The notes under the pieces were generated by a model. That model was not told the origin of the DNA and did not search any database. It worked only from the letters and a program-made list of their open reading frames with translations. Positions 37,601-49,560 of a stretch of 64,000 bases of DNA are shown here, one piece after another; position 1 is the stretch's first letter; each line of letters opens with the position of its first letter. Both the position numbers and the translations under genes were made by a program. This stretch comes from Motacilla alba alba (taxonomy: Eukaryota; Chordata; Aves; Passeriformes; Motacillidae), in contig NC_052027.1 of assembly GCF_015832195.1 (NCBI RefSeq), forward strand, positions 20,372,688-20,436,687, read 5' to 3'.

Positions 37601-40057
37601 GTTCCCGCAGTGGGATCCTGTTGTGCTGACAGTAACTGCCAAGGGGCTGAGTGTAAAGAGAAATCACATTCCAGCGCATTCACTTTGTGGAGTGTGCAGT
37701 TTCCCCCAGCATGACTGAACCATCATCTGTGTGAACCATGAATGCTGTATCATCCAGGGGACGATGAACACACACCTATTTCACAATGCGTCTTTCAGAA
37801 GGGACTGGGAAATGCATTCTTGTGTGCTCATGCTTGTGTAAAAAACCAAGGCAAGAGAGTTTATTTAGTCCCAAATCCATTTAAATGGTGTATATTGCTA
37901 GGGTTTCTTGGTAGTAACTGCAATTTAATCCTTGCTTAAAAGGATTTTTTTTTGATTAATTGAACACACAGGAAGAAGCCAACCATACTGTTCCTCACAA
38001 AAGAAACAGCTATTTTTAGGCATTTGCTTAAATTTTAGGTTGCTTTGTTCCTGTTAAATCTCAGCCTTTACTTTGGCAGAAATCCCATTTTAAAGTACAC
38101 TCTCAGGTTTGGGGAAGTCAGCAGGGCTCAGGGGTTTGCACGTGCTCGAGGGCTTGGCGGATAAAGTTTTAGGAATGGTTTTTACAGAATTGGAGCCATC
38201 AGTGGAGCTGATTGAGCCTTTTGCCTTTACAAGATTTAGGATGACATTTAGAGCTAGATTGGCTTTATTAAATAACAGCTGGGTAAAACGTGTGACTTAG
38301 GCTGAACGAAAAGTGCCACAATAGGAGACTCTGATAATTGTACTGAACTGGGTGCTTTTCTTATTGTTCCAGACGATTTAAGAGTTAGTGCTCATTGTAA
38401 GTACTGGGAAAGAGATTTTCATTTTCTTTAAGAAATGGTCTTTGCACGTCTTAGGAGCTTGAGTTTCAGCTGTTCTTTTAATTTTGCACTATTTTCATTC
38501 AGTAGGACCCAAATGAGGTACAGAAAATGGGATTTACATGGTACACAGGTTGGTGGACGTGCTGTTATCCCCACCTGGACATCTGACTGCAGCTTGGGGC
38601 AACCACACCCAGACCTCCACACATTTTTCTCTTGAAACAAACTATCTGCAAAGTTGGAGAGAATAATTAATATTTGCACCATTTAAAAATGACCATCTGT
38701 TTCCTACCCAAATCTGGGAATTTCAATAGGATTTTGGGTGTATAAATACTTGGATCTTCTGATACTGGCAGGTAAATTATTTTGGCCGTTGTCTTCCAAG
38801 CCTTCTGTCATGCAAAGGTTGTTCCTGTTCACCGAGGTCACTATAGAAATTATAACATGAAAGTGTGATTAATCAAATATACAAATCTTTCTGTAGTTGT
38901 ATAGGGTGATAGGGAAAAATAATCCCTTACATTTGTTTTTAAAATATGTCCATTGTTATTCTGGTATTTATTTCATTTTTGACTTTCAACTCCCTGACAC
39001 TTTCAAATAAAGCCACAGTTTATCTGCGCCAAGAGAGAGAATTCTTTTGTGTTCAAGTTCATAAATTCTTCTCTTCTGAAACCTGCCTAATAAAGCAAGG
39101 AATACATAATTGTGGAAATGTTGAGAGGTTTTCTCTGGTTAACAGGTGTAAAATGTTCTGGGATCCAGAGGTAGGAAGCACTTTTAATGTTTAAAGTGGG
39201 TTTTAAAGCTGTGCTTGGTATTGATGTTGGAGGTGGTGTCAAAAGAGAGGCTTCCCTGGGTGCTTCTGAAATTCTTGTTGTAAACAGTCCAGAAATTACT
39301 CTTAAATACATCATGGAAATCTGACATAGTTCCCTCCTTAGTAGTTTGCAGAATAGAGTAGGATTGGTTCATGGTAAATTTGGCTGCACAAATAATCTGG
39401 TTTTATTACAGAAATTATGTTACCTGCACCTGCATCCTGTTACTAAAGAGTGCTGAAGTGGGAGGGAACCAGCTCATGGGTCAGTTTGTGCAAGTATTAC
39501 TTTAAATTGTCTTTTCTCTCTTGACAGGTGGTTAATGTATTACATTTTCTGGCTGATAGATCCCAACCCTTTCACTTTAAACATTGTATTTCTCAGCTCT
39601 TTATTAAATATACGAAACAAGACCAAAATCTGTCACAGCACATTTTGTTGTCACAGTGCATTTTGCTGTGTGCTGAGGAATGAGAGTCCAAGCCACAATG
39701 TCGGCTCATTTCAGCCTCAATGGCTTTTTAAAAAGCTTGTAGCTTAAAATAATACATTATTAAGGTATTCAGACTTGTCAAAATTAATAATTAATATCAC
39801 TTTCTGTTCCCTACACATGCACAGGGCCTTTCATTCCCTTCCTTTGTTTGTGTTCCAGCCAAGCAAGTCCGAGCTGCGGCCCTTTCCTGGGGCAGGAGGG
39901 TGCCTGGGGGGCAGCTCCTCACTGCTCCCTCTTGGACCAGGTAAATGATCCATGGGTCTGTTAAAAATAATATTACAAACGCAAATTGTGAGAGGGAGAG
40001 ATAAATAAAACTTCAATACTGTCAGTGTTTACTGTATTTGGTATTTGTGACTGTCCC
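34649..40057. other. No gene recognised
   Basis: Unique sequence. A stop-free plus-strand frame at 37205-37714 lacks splice context and domain similarity; its centre (37400-37560) could instead be conserved non-coding DNA. Confidence 0.55.
36000..36260. promoter_or_regulatory. Enhancer-like unique segment
   Basis: AT-rich unique sequence with TACAAAGG and ACAAAG (SOX/TCF-like), CAATTACAATAA, TAAATAAATATT and ATAAACAAAG (FOX-like). Candidate conserved non-coding element. Confidence 0.3.
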
Positions 40058-40575
40058 CCTTTGCTCTGCGCTGGTGCAGCCTCGAGTGTTGGGAGCAGTT
40101 TTGGACACCACTATGCAAGAAGCCATTAGAGAGCATCCAAAAGGGCACACAAGGATGGGGAAGGGTCTGGAGGGGCCCTACAAAGAGTGACTGAGGGCAC
40201 TTGGTTTGCTCAGCTGGAGAGGGGAAGATTGAGGTCAGACCTCCCCAGGGGCCGCAGCTCCTCCCGAGGGGCAGCTCCAATCTCTGCTCCCTGGGACAAG
40301 GACAGCACCCAGGGAACGGCTGGAGCTGGGCCAGGGGAGGGTTAGGGTGGATATCAGGGAAAGGTTCTTCCCCCAGAGGGTGCTGGGGCACTGAACAGAC
40401 TCCCCAGGGTTTGGTCATGTCCCCAAGGCTGCCAGAGCTCCAGGAGTATTTGGACAACACTCTCAGGGATACCCGGGGTGGGATCCTTGTGGTGTCTGTG
40501 CAGGGCTGGGAGTCAGGCTTCAGGACCCTTGGGGGTCACTTCCAACCCAGCATATTCCATTGTTCTATGATTCCA
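40058..40575 (+). mobile_element. CR1 LINE 3' end, ~518 bp, longest in window
   Basis: Extends from reverse-transcriptase-proximal sequence (CTCGAGTGTTGGGAGCAGTTTTGGAC, described by position 40080-40105) through AGCTGGAGAGGGGAAGATTG, TTAGGGTGGATATCAGGGAAAGG and GGTCACTTCCAACCCAGCATA to TTCTATGATTCCA. Coding frame is broken; inactive. Confidence 0.95.
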
Positions 40576-40899
40576 TGGTGTGTTTTTACAGTGAATTGTA
40601 TTATACTAAAATGAGTTTCCTGGAAAACCAGGGTGTTGGGAGCTGCTGTCTCAATGCTGGGCATTTTTAGCCATTTATCCTCACTCTATGCAAATCCTCC
40701 TTGTTAGTTTACCTGGGGATTAAGGGATTTACATTATGGGTACAGTTAGACTTGCTTTCCAATGCCTAACTTGCCATGGGAACTTTGCATTCAACTACAG
40801 CTCCTGGAAAGTTCCTGCACTTCTGCATCTGTAGAACCACACCAAATGTGGCCTCTTTACTGCCACCTCCCTTTAGATAACCTGTCACATGTAATTTCA

Positions 40900-40947
40900 C
40901 AATAAATTAATAATTTAATAAATAAATAATGAATTAATAAATAATAC
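40900..40947 (+). repeat. (AATA)n-type AT-rich repeat
   Basis: Irregular AATAAAT/TAATAA units. Confidence 0.8.
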
Positions 40948-41843
40948 AGGAGAAAAATGAGAAGCATATGGTTTTAAACTAGTATAAGTCTCAATTTCTT
41001 TGTCCTACCTTTGTGAATCCTTGGCTGGGATACCTGAATCGCAATTGATAATTTAGAATACAGTGGATATCCACTCATAGGGAATCAAATTACTAATGCA
41101 TCCATGCTTTACTGGGAGTTGCTAAAGAACCACTGTTTCCCCCTCTGCTCACAGAGCTCTCAGGTTTGGGAGCAGAGAGCCCAGGTCCATGACTGCTCCT
41201 GGCTTTCTCTGCAGCTGCACCAGCTTGGAGGCTCTGCGGGTTTGTGTGCAGCTCGCCCTTGCCCTGCACCCCACACCCCACATTAAATGTGTGTGTTCTG
41301 TCGGGCCTAAAAAACCCCTGTGCACCAGAAAGGGAAAGGTTAACTGTGAGCTGAGGAGGGCTGGATGGGGAAAGCCAAGAAAACTATTCCCAGTCCAGAA
41401 ACCTGTCCAGCAGTTTGTACTAAGGAAACACATTTGCTTTTTCTCTCACCTTATAATGGATGCTGGTATTAAGGTGACTGCATTGCAAACCCTGTCCAGA
41501 TAATTTGGGCAGGGATCATACTAACTCTAACAAACAGTGCTTGGGGCCCAGAGTGATGCAAAACATTTATAAAGAGATTTTTTGGCTAAGTTCCTACAAT
41601 TTGGAGGCTATAGAACACAACCATTTGGGTTGCAATCTAAGAAGCATGAATTTAACATAGAGATTTTATTTCCCAAATGTTGGAATACTCTTGCTGGAAA
41701 ATGCAGCCTTCAGTTGGCCTGCTTTAGGATTTTAAGTTTAGACAATACGAGCCTTGAAAAGCTATAGATTTGTGTCAGAAAATACAGAAATTGTGGTTGT
41801 GGTTGAGGCTGAGCACAAAGCAGAATGATGGGTAGTTTAGCTG

Positions 41844-41873
41844 GTGTAAATTTATGTCTGGAACAATTTACAC
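41844..41873. repeat. 9-bp inverted repeat
   Basis: GTGTAAATT (41844-41852) and AATTTACAC (41865-41873), 12-nt spacer, inside unique AT-rich sequence. Confidence 0.85.
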
Positions 41874-43250
41874 TGAGAATAAGCAATTTAATGGATAGCT
41901 GGGAGGATTAAAGGATGCTGAATCCATCAGATTAAACATGTGTTCTGGCTGGTGGATGGTGCCATTATCTCACTGGGAAATGAACATTCCTTCAGAGATG
42001 TGTTTGCTGTATCTATTGCCCTAATTGTGTCACTGATACCCTGGCCCTGCAGAGCTGGGGGGCTGGGCTGCAGTGAGTCAGAGCTTTCTCTTTTATCTCC
42101 TGCTGGGTGAAGCCCTGGGGGCTCCGATACCTTCGGGCATTTCCCTCTGCAGTCAGAGCACCCCTGGGACGCTGAGGGCTCTGGGGCTCCTCATGCTGCT
42201 CTCTCTGTAGGTCTCCATCCCACTTGTGCTGAGTGCTGCCAACAGCAGCAGAGAGTGCTGCTGCTGCCAGGCAGTTCCACCGTCAATGAGCACTGCTGCT
42301 CACTTGTCCTCTGAGACTTGGATACCCAGGTAAGGAAAGGCAGTGCTGGTTTGGAGAGAAGACCTGAAGAGCCATTTTCTGTGGCTCATAACTAGTGAGG
42401 TGGTCCTTAATTTCCTCCCCTGTGGTTCCAATTTACCCAGCTCAGAAACTGAAAGGTTGATTATTTTGATTGTTAAGTATTTATCCATTTTTTAAACCAT
42501 CAGTCTGTAGATTCTTATTCTTGCATTAGCTGATGCAATGCAAGAAGCATATTTTTCTTTTTTCCTAGATAAGAAAAAATTCATGGACTGTTTTTTCTAT
42601 TTTATATAGTTTGAAGAAAATGTTTAAATATTTTAAATTTATAACTTTAAATATTTAATTTTAAAGTTTTAAATATTGTAATATAAAACAAAAGTTTGAC
42701 TCTTTGCTCTGAAGAGTGTGTTTTTCATTTAAAAAAAAGGTCTGTGTCTCCTATAGAAAGGCACAGCAAGCCTGGCAAGGTGCTGGATTATCCCTGTGCA
42801 AATGTTTGAAAATGATACAATAAACCAGGTTTGAGAGGGGAAAAGAGCCACATTACATCATCTATGGGCAAAGGAGGGAAGCATTAACTTAGATTAGAAA
42901 AATTCCTAGAGTTGATTAGGTGAAGAGATAATTTTAAGAATGGCCTTCTCACATGAAATGTGGAAAGTGGATAATAATGTGTAAAGAGAAAAAAAGGAGA
43001 CAAAGATTTTGCTTTTGAGAAGTGGAGGAGTAGGGAGAGACAAGGTGAGTGGGGCAGGCTGGATCTGTGTAATGAGAAGTTGTAGAAACAAGGAGAGATG
43101 TCTGAAGCTGGAAATGGAAAGTCCAGTAGACACAACTAAAATGAATTATGGACATGAGAGCAGCACGTGAGATGTTTCATGGAAGTGGTATGCTCAAGTA
43201 GAGACACTTCACTTCTGAATATTTTTCCTTTTTTTTTTTTTTCAGAGGTT

Positions 43251-43281
43251 TATATATTATACTGCAGTATATATTATACTG
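43251..43281 (+). repeat. 14-bp direct repeat with 3-bp spacer
   Basis: TATATATTATACTG twice (43251-43264, 43268-43281) around CAG, so the junction is also the palindrome ATACTGCAGTAT. Confidence 0.9.
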
Positions 43282-44039
43282 ATTTTGCTTCAATATTTTA
43301 AAACTTAAACAAGGGTCATTCTGTGCTAGTAATTTTATCTTTCACAGGTGCCATGCTGTTGACCAGCTCAAATATCAAATGGAGCACTGGGGACAAAAGC
43401 TTGTTTTGAACCTACAAGTCCAGAAATTTACTGAAAGATCCATTTATTACAAGAGGCTGTTTATGCATGATGACAAATCTAAGTTAGATTTTACAGCTGT
43501 ACATGTGCACTGTGGATATTTAAGTTTTCGGTGTGTGACTATTATAATAAAAGGCATGAATGATGTGAGTGATAACTCTTCCCAGTGGGAGGAGTGCTGC
43601 TCATTTTGATCTCCAAATGTAGCCCAGTTTTTGGAATGATGAGGACTCCACTGAAGCCATGGTGTTTCAGAATTCATGCTCCAGCCTGGCAGGAGCGGGG
43701 TTTCACCTGCGTGAGCAGCATTTCCCTGTGGGCTCAGTTCTTCCAGCTTCATCCCACCCAAAGGGATGAATATCCAGTGGGTTCTGGCACATCATTGGTT
43801 CCTCTCCCTCTCTGCTCAATTCCTGAACACAGGAAACATTTTTGTGTCCTGTCTGCCCTCTCTGGCTCTCAGCAGCAGTACAATAACAGCAGACTGAACA
43901 GTGCCCAGTCAGCCACCAGGATCCACCCCGAGCTGTTGGATCCTCTCCCCTGGCTTTCATCTGTTGTGTGCTTCACAGAGATGGGCTGGAGGGAGGCCTG
44001 CTTCCAGCACAAATTGTAGTCACTCAAAACAGTCACTCC

Positions 44040-44345
44040 TTTGGAATCTGCACATTTTTATTTCCATATTAGATGCAATTTAATCATTAGGGGAATTTTT
44101 TTGCGCCAGCGCAGCATACCTTCCTAGGAGGAAGTTGACCCCAATTTTGTAAGCGGGTGTTTGTGAAGTCAAAGGTGGACTCTTAAACAGGCTTAGAAGC
44201 TGGGCCAGCAGCATAATGCCCAATCTGGCACACACAGGAGAAATTATCCACGATTAAAGACTTTCTGATTAATATGGCTTATGTGCCAAAACTGCACATG
44301 CAGCGTATGATCTCAATTAGAGTGAAACCTAATTCTTCAAGGCTA
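44040..44345. promoter_or_regulatory. Enhancer-like unique segment
   Basis: Repeat-free, balanced composition, with TAATCATTA, GCGCCAGCGC, GATTAATATGG and CAATTAGAG. No coding potential. Candidate conserved non-coding element. Confidence 0.3.
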
Positions 44346-46319
44346 AGCTCCAGATTCATTCTGTAATTTCTTCTTTGTTTAACTTGGACATTTTCTGACA
44401 AGAGTATCTAAAAGAAATGTGGAGGAAGGGCACAGGACCCCCCTATCATTATAAATTGCAGTTCTGTAGAAAATATCTTCCATGGTGCTGGTCTGAATAC
44501 CTTGACTATTTAATTTTTAGAAGGGTTGTTGTGCATTCCTCTAAGGCACTGCCATTTAGTGCTGCTAATGGAGCTGTAACAGTTTTTGGGAAAGAATGAA
44601 CACTCGTGTGCAGGTTTTCTACTGAAAAAGGAACTCCTGCCAAAGAAAACTGCTTGAAGGTGGAAAGGAATAAGTATATAATCACGCCACTGTCATTACC
44701 TCTGATATTAAGAAAGTAGGAAATGTCAAAGGCCTGTAAGAAAAATAAGTTCAGGTTTAATGAGTCTGCTGGAGAGGAATTATCAGCATTAATCATTTAC
44801 CTAGTGGACTAAGATAGCTGGCATCAATAGAATAACTTTTTCCATCCTGCTTTAATACACAGCAGTTGCTCTAGCTTGTTTCTGAGACTTTTTTTTTTTT
44901 ACTGCTAATCCCAAAACATCCTGGAAACACAGCCTCCAATCCACCAGTATCTCTGCATTGCAAGTGCTCTCCCAAACTCATGTGAGTGCTGCTCAGAGGG
45001 AATTCAGCAGTGTGGGAGCTGGGGGGTCCCAGGCCGAGAGCAATGGGTGTGGAGGATTTTGGAAGTTCCCAGGGGAGCAGGCGCACAACCCTGCTTGCTG
45101 TGTGCCAGGTAAATCCCTGTGCCTGCATGGAGGAGCAGGGCCAGACTCAGAGCTGCTGCTCTAGCCCAGGGGAAGCAGCCCTGGACTGTTTTTTTTTTTT
45201 TTTTTTTCAAATGAATTGCTAAAATTTGATCTATGAATCTTGAGAAAGGGTCCTTTTTCAAAGAAAAGAGACAGGGACATCATAAAATGTCAAATGCAAC
45301 CCAGATCTTGCTTTTCTGAGTCTCCTCAGTAAGTTTGGCTCTCTCATCCCTTCAAACCAAGCTCTAGGGCTGGGTTGGAGTCAGGAGCGTGGCTCTTCTG
45401 GGGTGGGAAGCTTGGTCTTGGAGGGAAGCTTTGCAAATCTTACAATGCATAGTGCAACAGATTTAGAACTGCTTTGTATGGATATGCCATTTAAAAATAC
45501 ATATTTTTTATGGATTCTTCTCTGTTAGAGCAGGAGAAAGTGGTGTTTGTAAACTACAGCAAGGCAAATTCTGAAGAGGTGGTAGCTTCAAAGTCTGGAA
45601 GAGGTTGTAGCTTCAGTTGAGTTGGAGGGACTGTATCCTTTTTTAAAGAAGTATTAGTTGATTCATAAAGAAATCATGCATGTTACAACATTTTATAGCT
45701 TCCATATTCCTTTAAATAAAATAAAAATTGCCCTGCAGACATGTGGGCAATCTTTCAAAAAGCGAACTCAGAAAATTTCTAAGTCCATATATTTTTTGAG
45801 GTGCAAGGGAACCACTGCAGTTGGGCATAATCTGAATCCAATTTTCATTTTCTTGATGCAGTTTTACATGTAATGTGATGAAACTTCAGGTGTCATCCTA
45901 GAGTCCTTTCTAGCAGCAGACAAACTGATGTTCTGCTGTCGCACAGAGTGGCTCAAGGATGGCGTTCTGCTGTTTGTCAGCAACGGAAGAGAAGGAAAAA
46001 TGGTAATAATGACCCATCTTTCTGGTGCTCCTGGGGCAGGCAGGTGACAGGTGAAGCTCAGTGCTGCTGCTCAGGGCCAGGAGGAGCTGGCTGCCTCTTC
46101 TGCAGTGGGGAAAATTCCACCCTGGAGTGCCTCTTCCCTTGCTTGGGTGTGCAGCAGCTTCAGCGGGTACTGCCATCAGAGACAGGATTTCCACTGAGCC
46201 CTTCTCCTGCAGGGCTGGGGGATCACATCCCCTCCTGGGAACACAATCACCCTCATGGCTTCTCCGTGGCTGGGGCAGATATTTGCTGTGAAATGGAATC
46301 CATATGCTGGGGTGACCCT

Positions 46320-46600
46320 TAATGAATCCCCTTCTCTAATTGCTGCATTAAGCTCACTATTTCCTAGTCACTGTTTATGCTTTTAAATCTATAATGTTTT
46401 CCAAATTAAGTATGTTTGAATGACAGCATTCTGATCTAATTATAAAGTTTATCATTGATTAGGCCAGACAATCTAAACTTAAGCTCTGCTGGAATGGTTT
46501 AATGAATAAAATGAAGGCAATGATGAGGTTCTTATTCTAATAAAGTAAAGCTATATAAAAATATTTCATTTAGTAAATTAGAGCTTCTGACTCTGTAGTT
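46320..46600. promoter_or_regulatory. Enhancer-like unique segment
   Basis: CTAATTGC, CTGTTTATGC, TCTAATTATAAAG, TTGATTAGG and CAATGATGAGG in unique AT-rich sequence. Candidate only. Confidence 0.25.
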
Positions 46601-47529
46601 TTGCAAAATAGTAGCAGTGTTTTCTAGACCATGTCCAGGTAATAATTTTCCAACTAGCTGTTTTTTTTCTTCAAATTCTTGATCCTTTCTGTAATTTAGT
46701 TTTTAATATCCTTTTATTCTTTGCTTCCAGTTGTTCAGCATGCTCCAAAAAAAAATGAATACAGTTAGCATTACTGTGTTTTCATAGCAATGCTTGGGTT
46801 TGTTTAGAAATGCTCTCAATTTCATACAGTTAACACAGGAAAGGAGCAATGGGCAGATGAAGCTGAGGGAGTGTAAGCAGAGCAAACTCGTCAGAACCTG
46901 CAGCGTTCACAGCTCTGCAGAGTGGGGATGTCAGGATTGGAACAAGGGAACTTCAGAACGAGAGGAGAGACGGTGATCCAGGCAAAGAGGGTGATTGTGT
47001 AAGGCACAGACTTGGGAAAAGGGAGAGAAAACATCCCCTGGGCAAGGGATGGAAATGTTGGACAAGTCTCTGTGATAAACTCAACCAGGAGAAGTTACCA
47101 ATGCAAACCAGAACTGTGATGACATAATTGTTTCTATAAAGGGTTTATAGTGCCACAGCAAAATCATTAATTAATGTGTTTGTGGCACAGGAATGCCTTG
47201 TATGACTCAGAGACTACACTAGGCAGTTCAAGAGGACAAAAATTTTCCTGTTTACCTCCAGGCTTCCTAACAGAGAGACTTCCCAGAGAGTTAGAACCAC
47301 CCCTTTGTCCAAGGAAAGAGGAGGTAGGACAGGAGGTGGGAGCAGCTCTCACCACAGAGATCAAAGTCACTGCCAGAAACCTGGGTAACTTTCTCAGTGT
47401 CTTTGTGCTGGTGCAGATTGGGGGTAATTGACTGGAGATCATTTCAGAGCAGCTGCAGGTTCTTAAGAAGGCCAATGCAATACGTATAATTTTATAAGCC
47501 TGATGTTGCCATACTCTCACTTACTGTAG

Positions 47530-47930
47530 AGCTCTGCACAGCAATTACAGCACAGTTTAATTTACAAATCATTATTGTATTTAGCTATTACCAGTACAAA
47601 GTAGTTACTTTTTCTGTGCAATTGAAGCCTAATTTTCATGCCATCTGAAACTCTCAGGCATCAGGTAACACTTTATTTTGTAAGGAAAAAATAACCATTT
47701 ATTTAAATCGTAAAATCTGTGTATTTACAGAGTGACTGGTTTGGCTCTTTAGGCTTTACAGCAATTACATTGGAAGCTGTTTCTGAGAATCTGGGCTCTT
47801 ATTTCTGTAAAAATAAGTTATCAGCAATTTCTTCCTATGCTTGCATAATTGCTTGAAGAGTTGTACTCTACGAAGTGAAGGCAATTACCTTTTAATGCTG
47901 CCTAATAATTCTGATAGTTTGTTAATCCAC
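47530..47930. promoter_or_regulatory. Enhancer-like unique AT-rich segment
   Basis: Unique sequence with many homeodomain-type cores (CAATTA, TAATTT, AATTGC, GCAATTACC), repeated GCAATTA words (around 47540, 47760, 47890) and no repeats or ORFs. It has the look of a vertebrate conserved non-coding element; conservation itself cannot be seen here. Confidence 0.35.
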
Positions 47931-49509
47931 AAAGAGCACAGGGGCTGTAAAAGCTGTGGAACTCTGATGTTGAGGCAATAACCTGGAACCATGCCTTGTG
48001 CCGGTGGTGTGAATGTGTTTGCACCTCGTGAGACAAAGGGGATTCAGAGTCAATTTGGGGTTTAAGTTGAAGGAAAAAACCATCGGTCCTAGGGACACCG
48101 AGGCAAGGAGATTACTTGGAGAGGTTTTTGCCTGGATAAGAGCTCTGTCCCATCACAGGCCAGTGGGACCCTCCCCAGCGTGTGCAATCCAACACTGGGT
48201 GTGGGTTCCAGGGTCCCCTTCCAGACAGTGATTCCATGCCCACTTCAGACGTGGGGACTTCCCCATAGAACTGCAGTATTTTTGCTGGATATATTGGCAC
48301 CCCCTTTTCATTCCTTTCTTAGATTCCTTGGGGGAAGAGCAACAAGAGTTTTGCACAACTGAGCTGTAAATGTCTATGCCAAATCCACACCCTCAGAGCA
48401 GCACTGGGAGCTGGGAGGGATGGGCAGGACTCCATGACAGTGACAGCAATTCTTTCCTGCGACCAGTAGGTTTCAAAAAGGATTGCCAAACAATTTTTTT
48501 TTCTCTTAAAAATTACTTCCTATTTTTGTAAGGCCTGGGTTTATGTGTAATACTCTCTGCACACTTCACATCACAAATATTTTATTTGATAAAGGACTTG
48601 CATTCCTCATGGTGCAGCCTAGCCTGTAGGTTCTTAATTAAATTATAAAAACAGCAGACAAAGCTACCTTTTATTGAAACCTAGTCTACTGAGATAGGGG
48701 TGAGCTTCCAGAAAATGAAGGTTTCAGGATACCTGTATTTTTTTTTCTGGTAGGAATAGCTTCAGTCTTAGGAGGGGAGCACAGTTTTCCTGCAGCAAGG
48801 GCTGTGAATGCCTTTATTTCTTCATGAAATTTCTACCTTCATGATTTTTTTTGTTCCCAGAATGTACTCTGAGTGCAATCTGTGTGCAGCCTTGGGCTTC
48901 AGAGACTAACAAAATTTAAATCAGTTTTATACAAATAGTTTTGGTCAGAGAAGCTCAGTCTTGCTGAATAAATTCCACAGATTGTAAAAGGTGTTTAATT
49001 ACAGTATGTCATTAATTAGCCCCAATATTCCTGTCAAAAATACTCCCCTTCTAAGTACCTTACACTCTGTTTTTTGTAGTTAGCAGAAAGACTTAACTGG
49101 CTGGCGCTGGTTCTGTCTTTCATTGCTTTTCCCTGGATCTGTTAGATGTTCATCTGGCAGTGGCATCCACTTTCTGAACTTTTCCTATGCTTTCTTCTTT
49201 TCCACAGCTACTAACTTTTAAATGTTGCTTGAAAGTTGCTTTTGGCCTTTATCTTTTATTTTCCCATAATATCATGTCATTAATTTTTATTTTGTTCATC
49301 TGATCATTCTTCTCAAGCATTTTATCTCACGTCTGTGATTCTTTTGTTTTGTTATTCCACATGCTTTTATGCAGCAGCAAAGACTGATGGGAAAAAGATA
49401 CAGGAGGGCACATGGCTGATAAAAGAGGTGCTGAGAGCAATTAAGTATCCATAGTTTTCAACTTCATAAAGCAATAACAAACACAGTAAGAAATTTATCT
49501 GCTTTTAAA

Positions 49510-49560
49510 AATACCAATTTGTTAAATTGGTATTAATTTACCAATCTAGGTAAATTAATA
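49510..49560. repeat. Two overlapping perfect inverted repeats
   Basis: Arms AATACCAATTT / AAATTGGTATT (49510-49520, 49524-49534; 3-nt loop) and TATTAATTTACC / GGTAAATTAATA (49531-49542, 49549-49560; 6-nt loop). The two hairpins share TATT at 49531-49534. Confidence 0.97.

Larger units (their letters stand above)
40576..44039. other. No gene recognised
   Basis: Unique and AT-rich, with an extreme AT block at 42590-42690 containing AACTTTAAA / TTTAAAGTT arms (42643-42651, 42660-42668). Confidence 0.55.

Noticed and set aside
37205..37714. 169-codon plus-strand open frame
   Set aside because: No domain, no promoter or splice sites, composition like its surroundings; an isolated frame of this length is expected in 64 kb of moderate GC.
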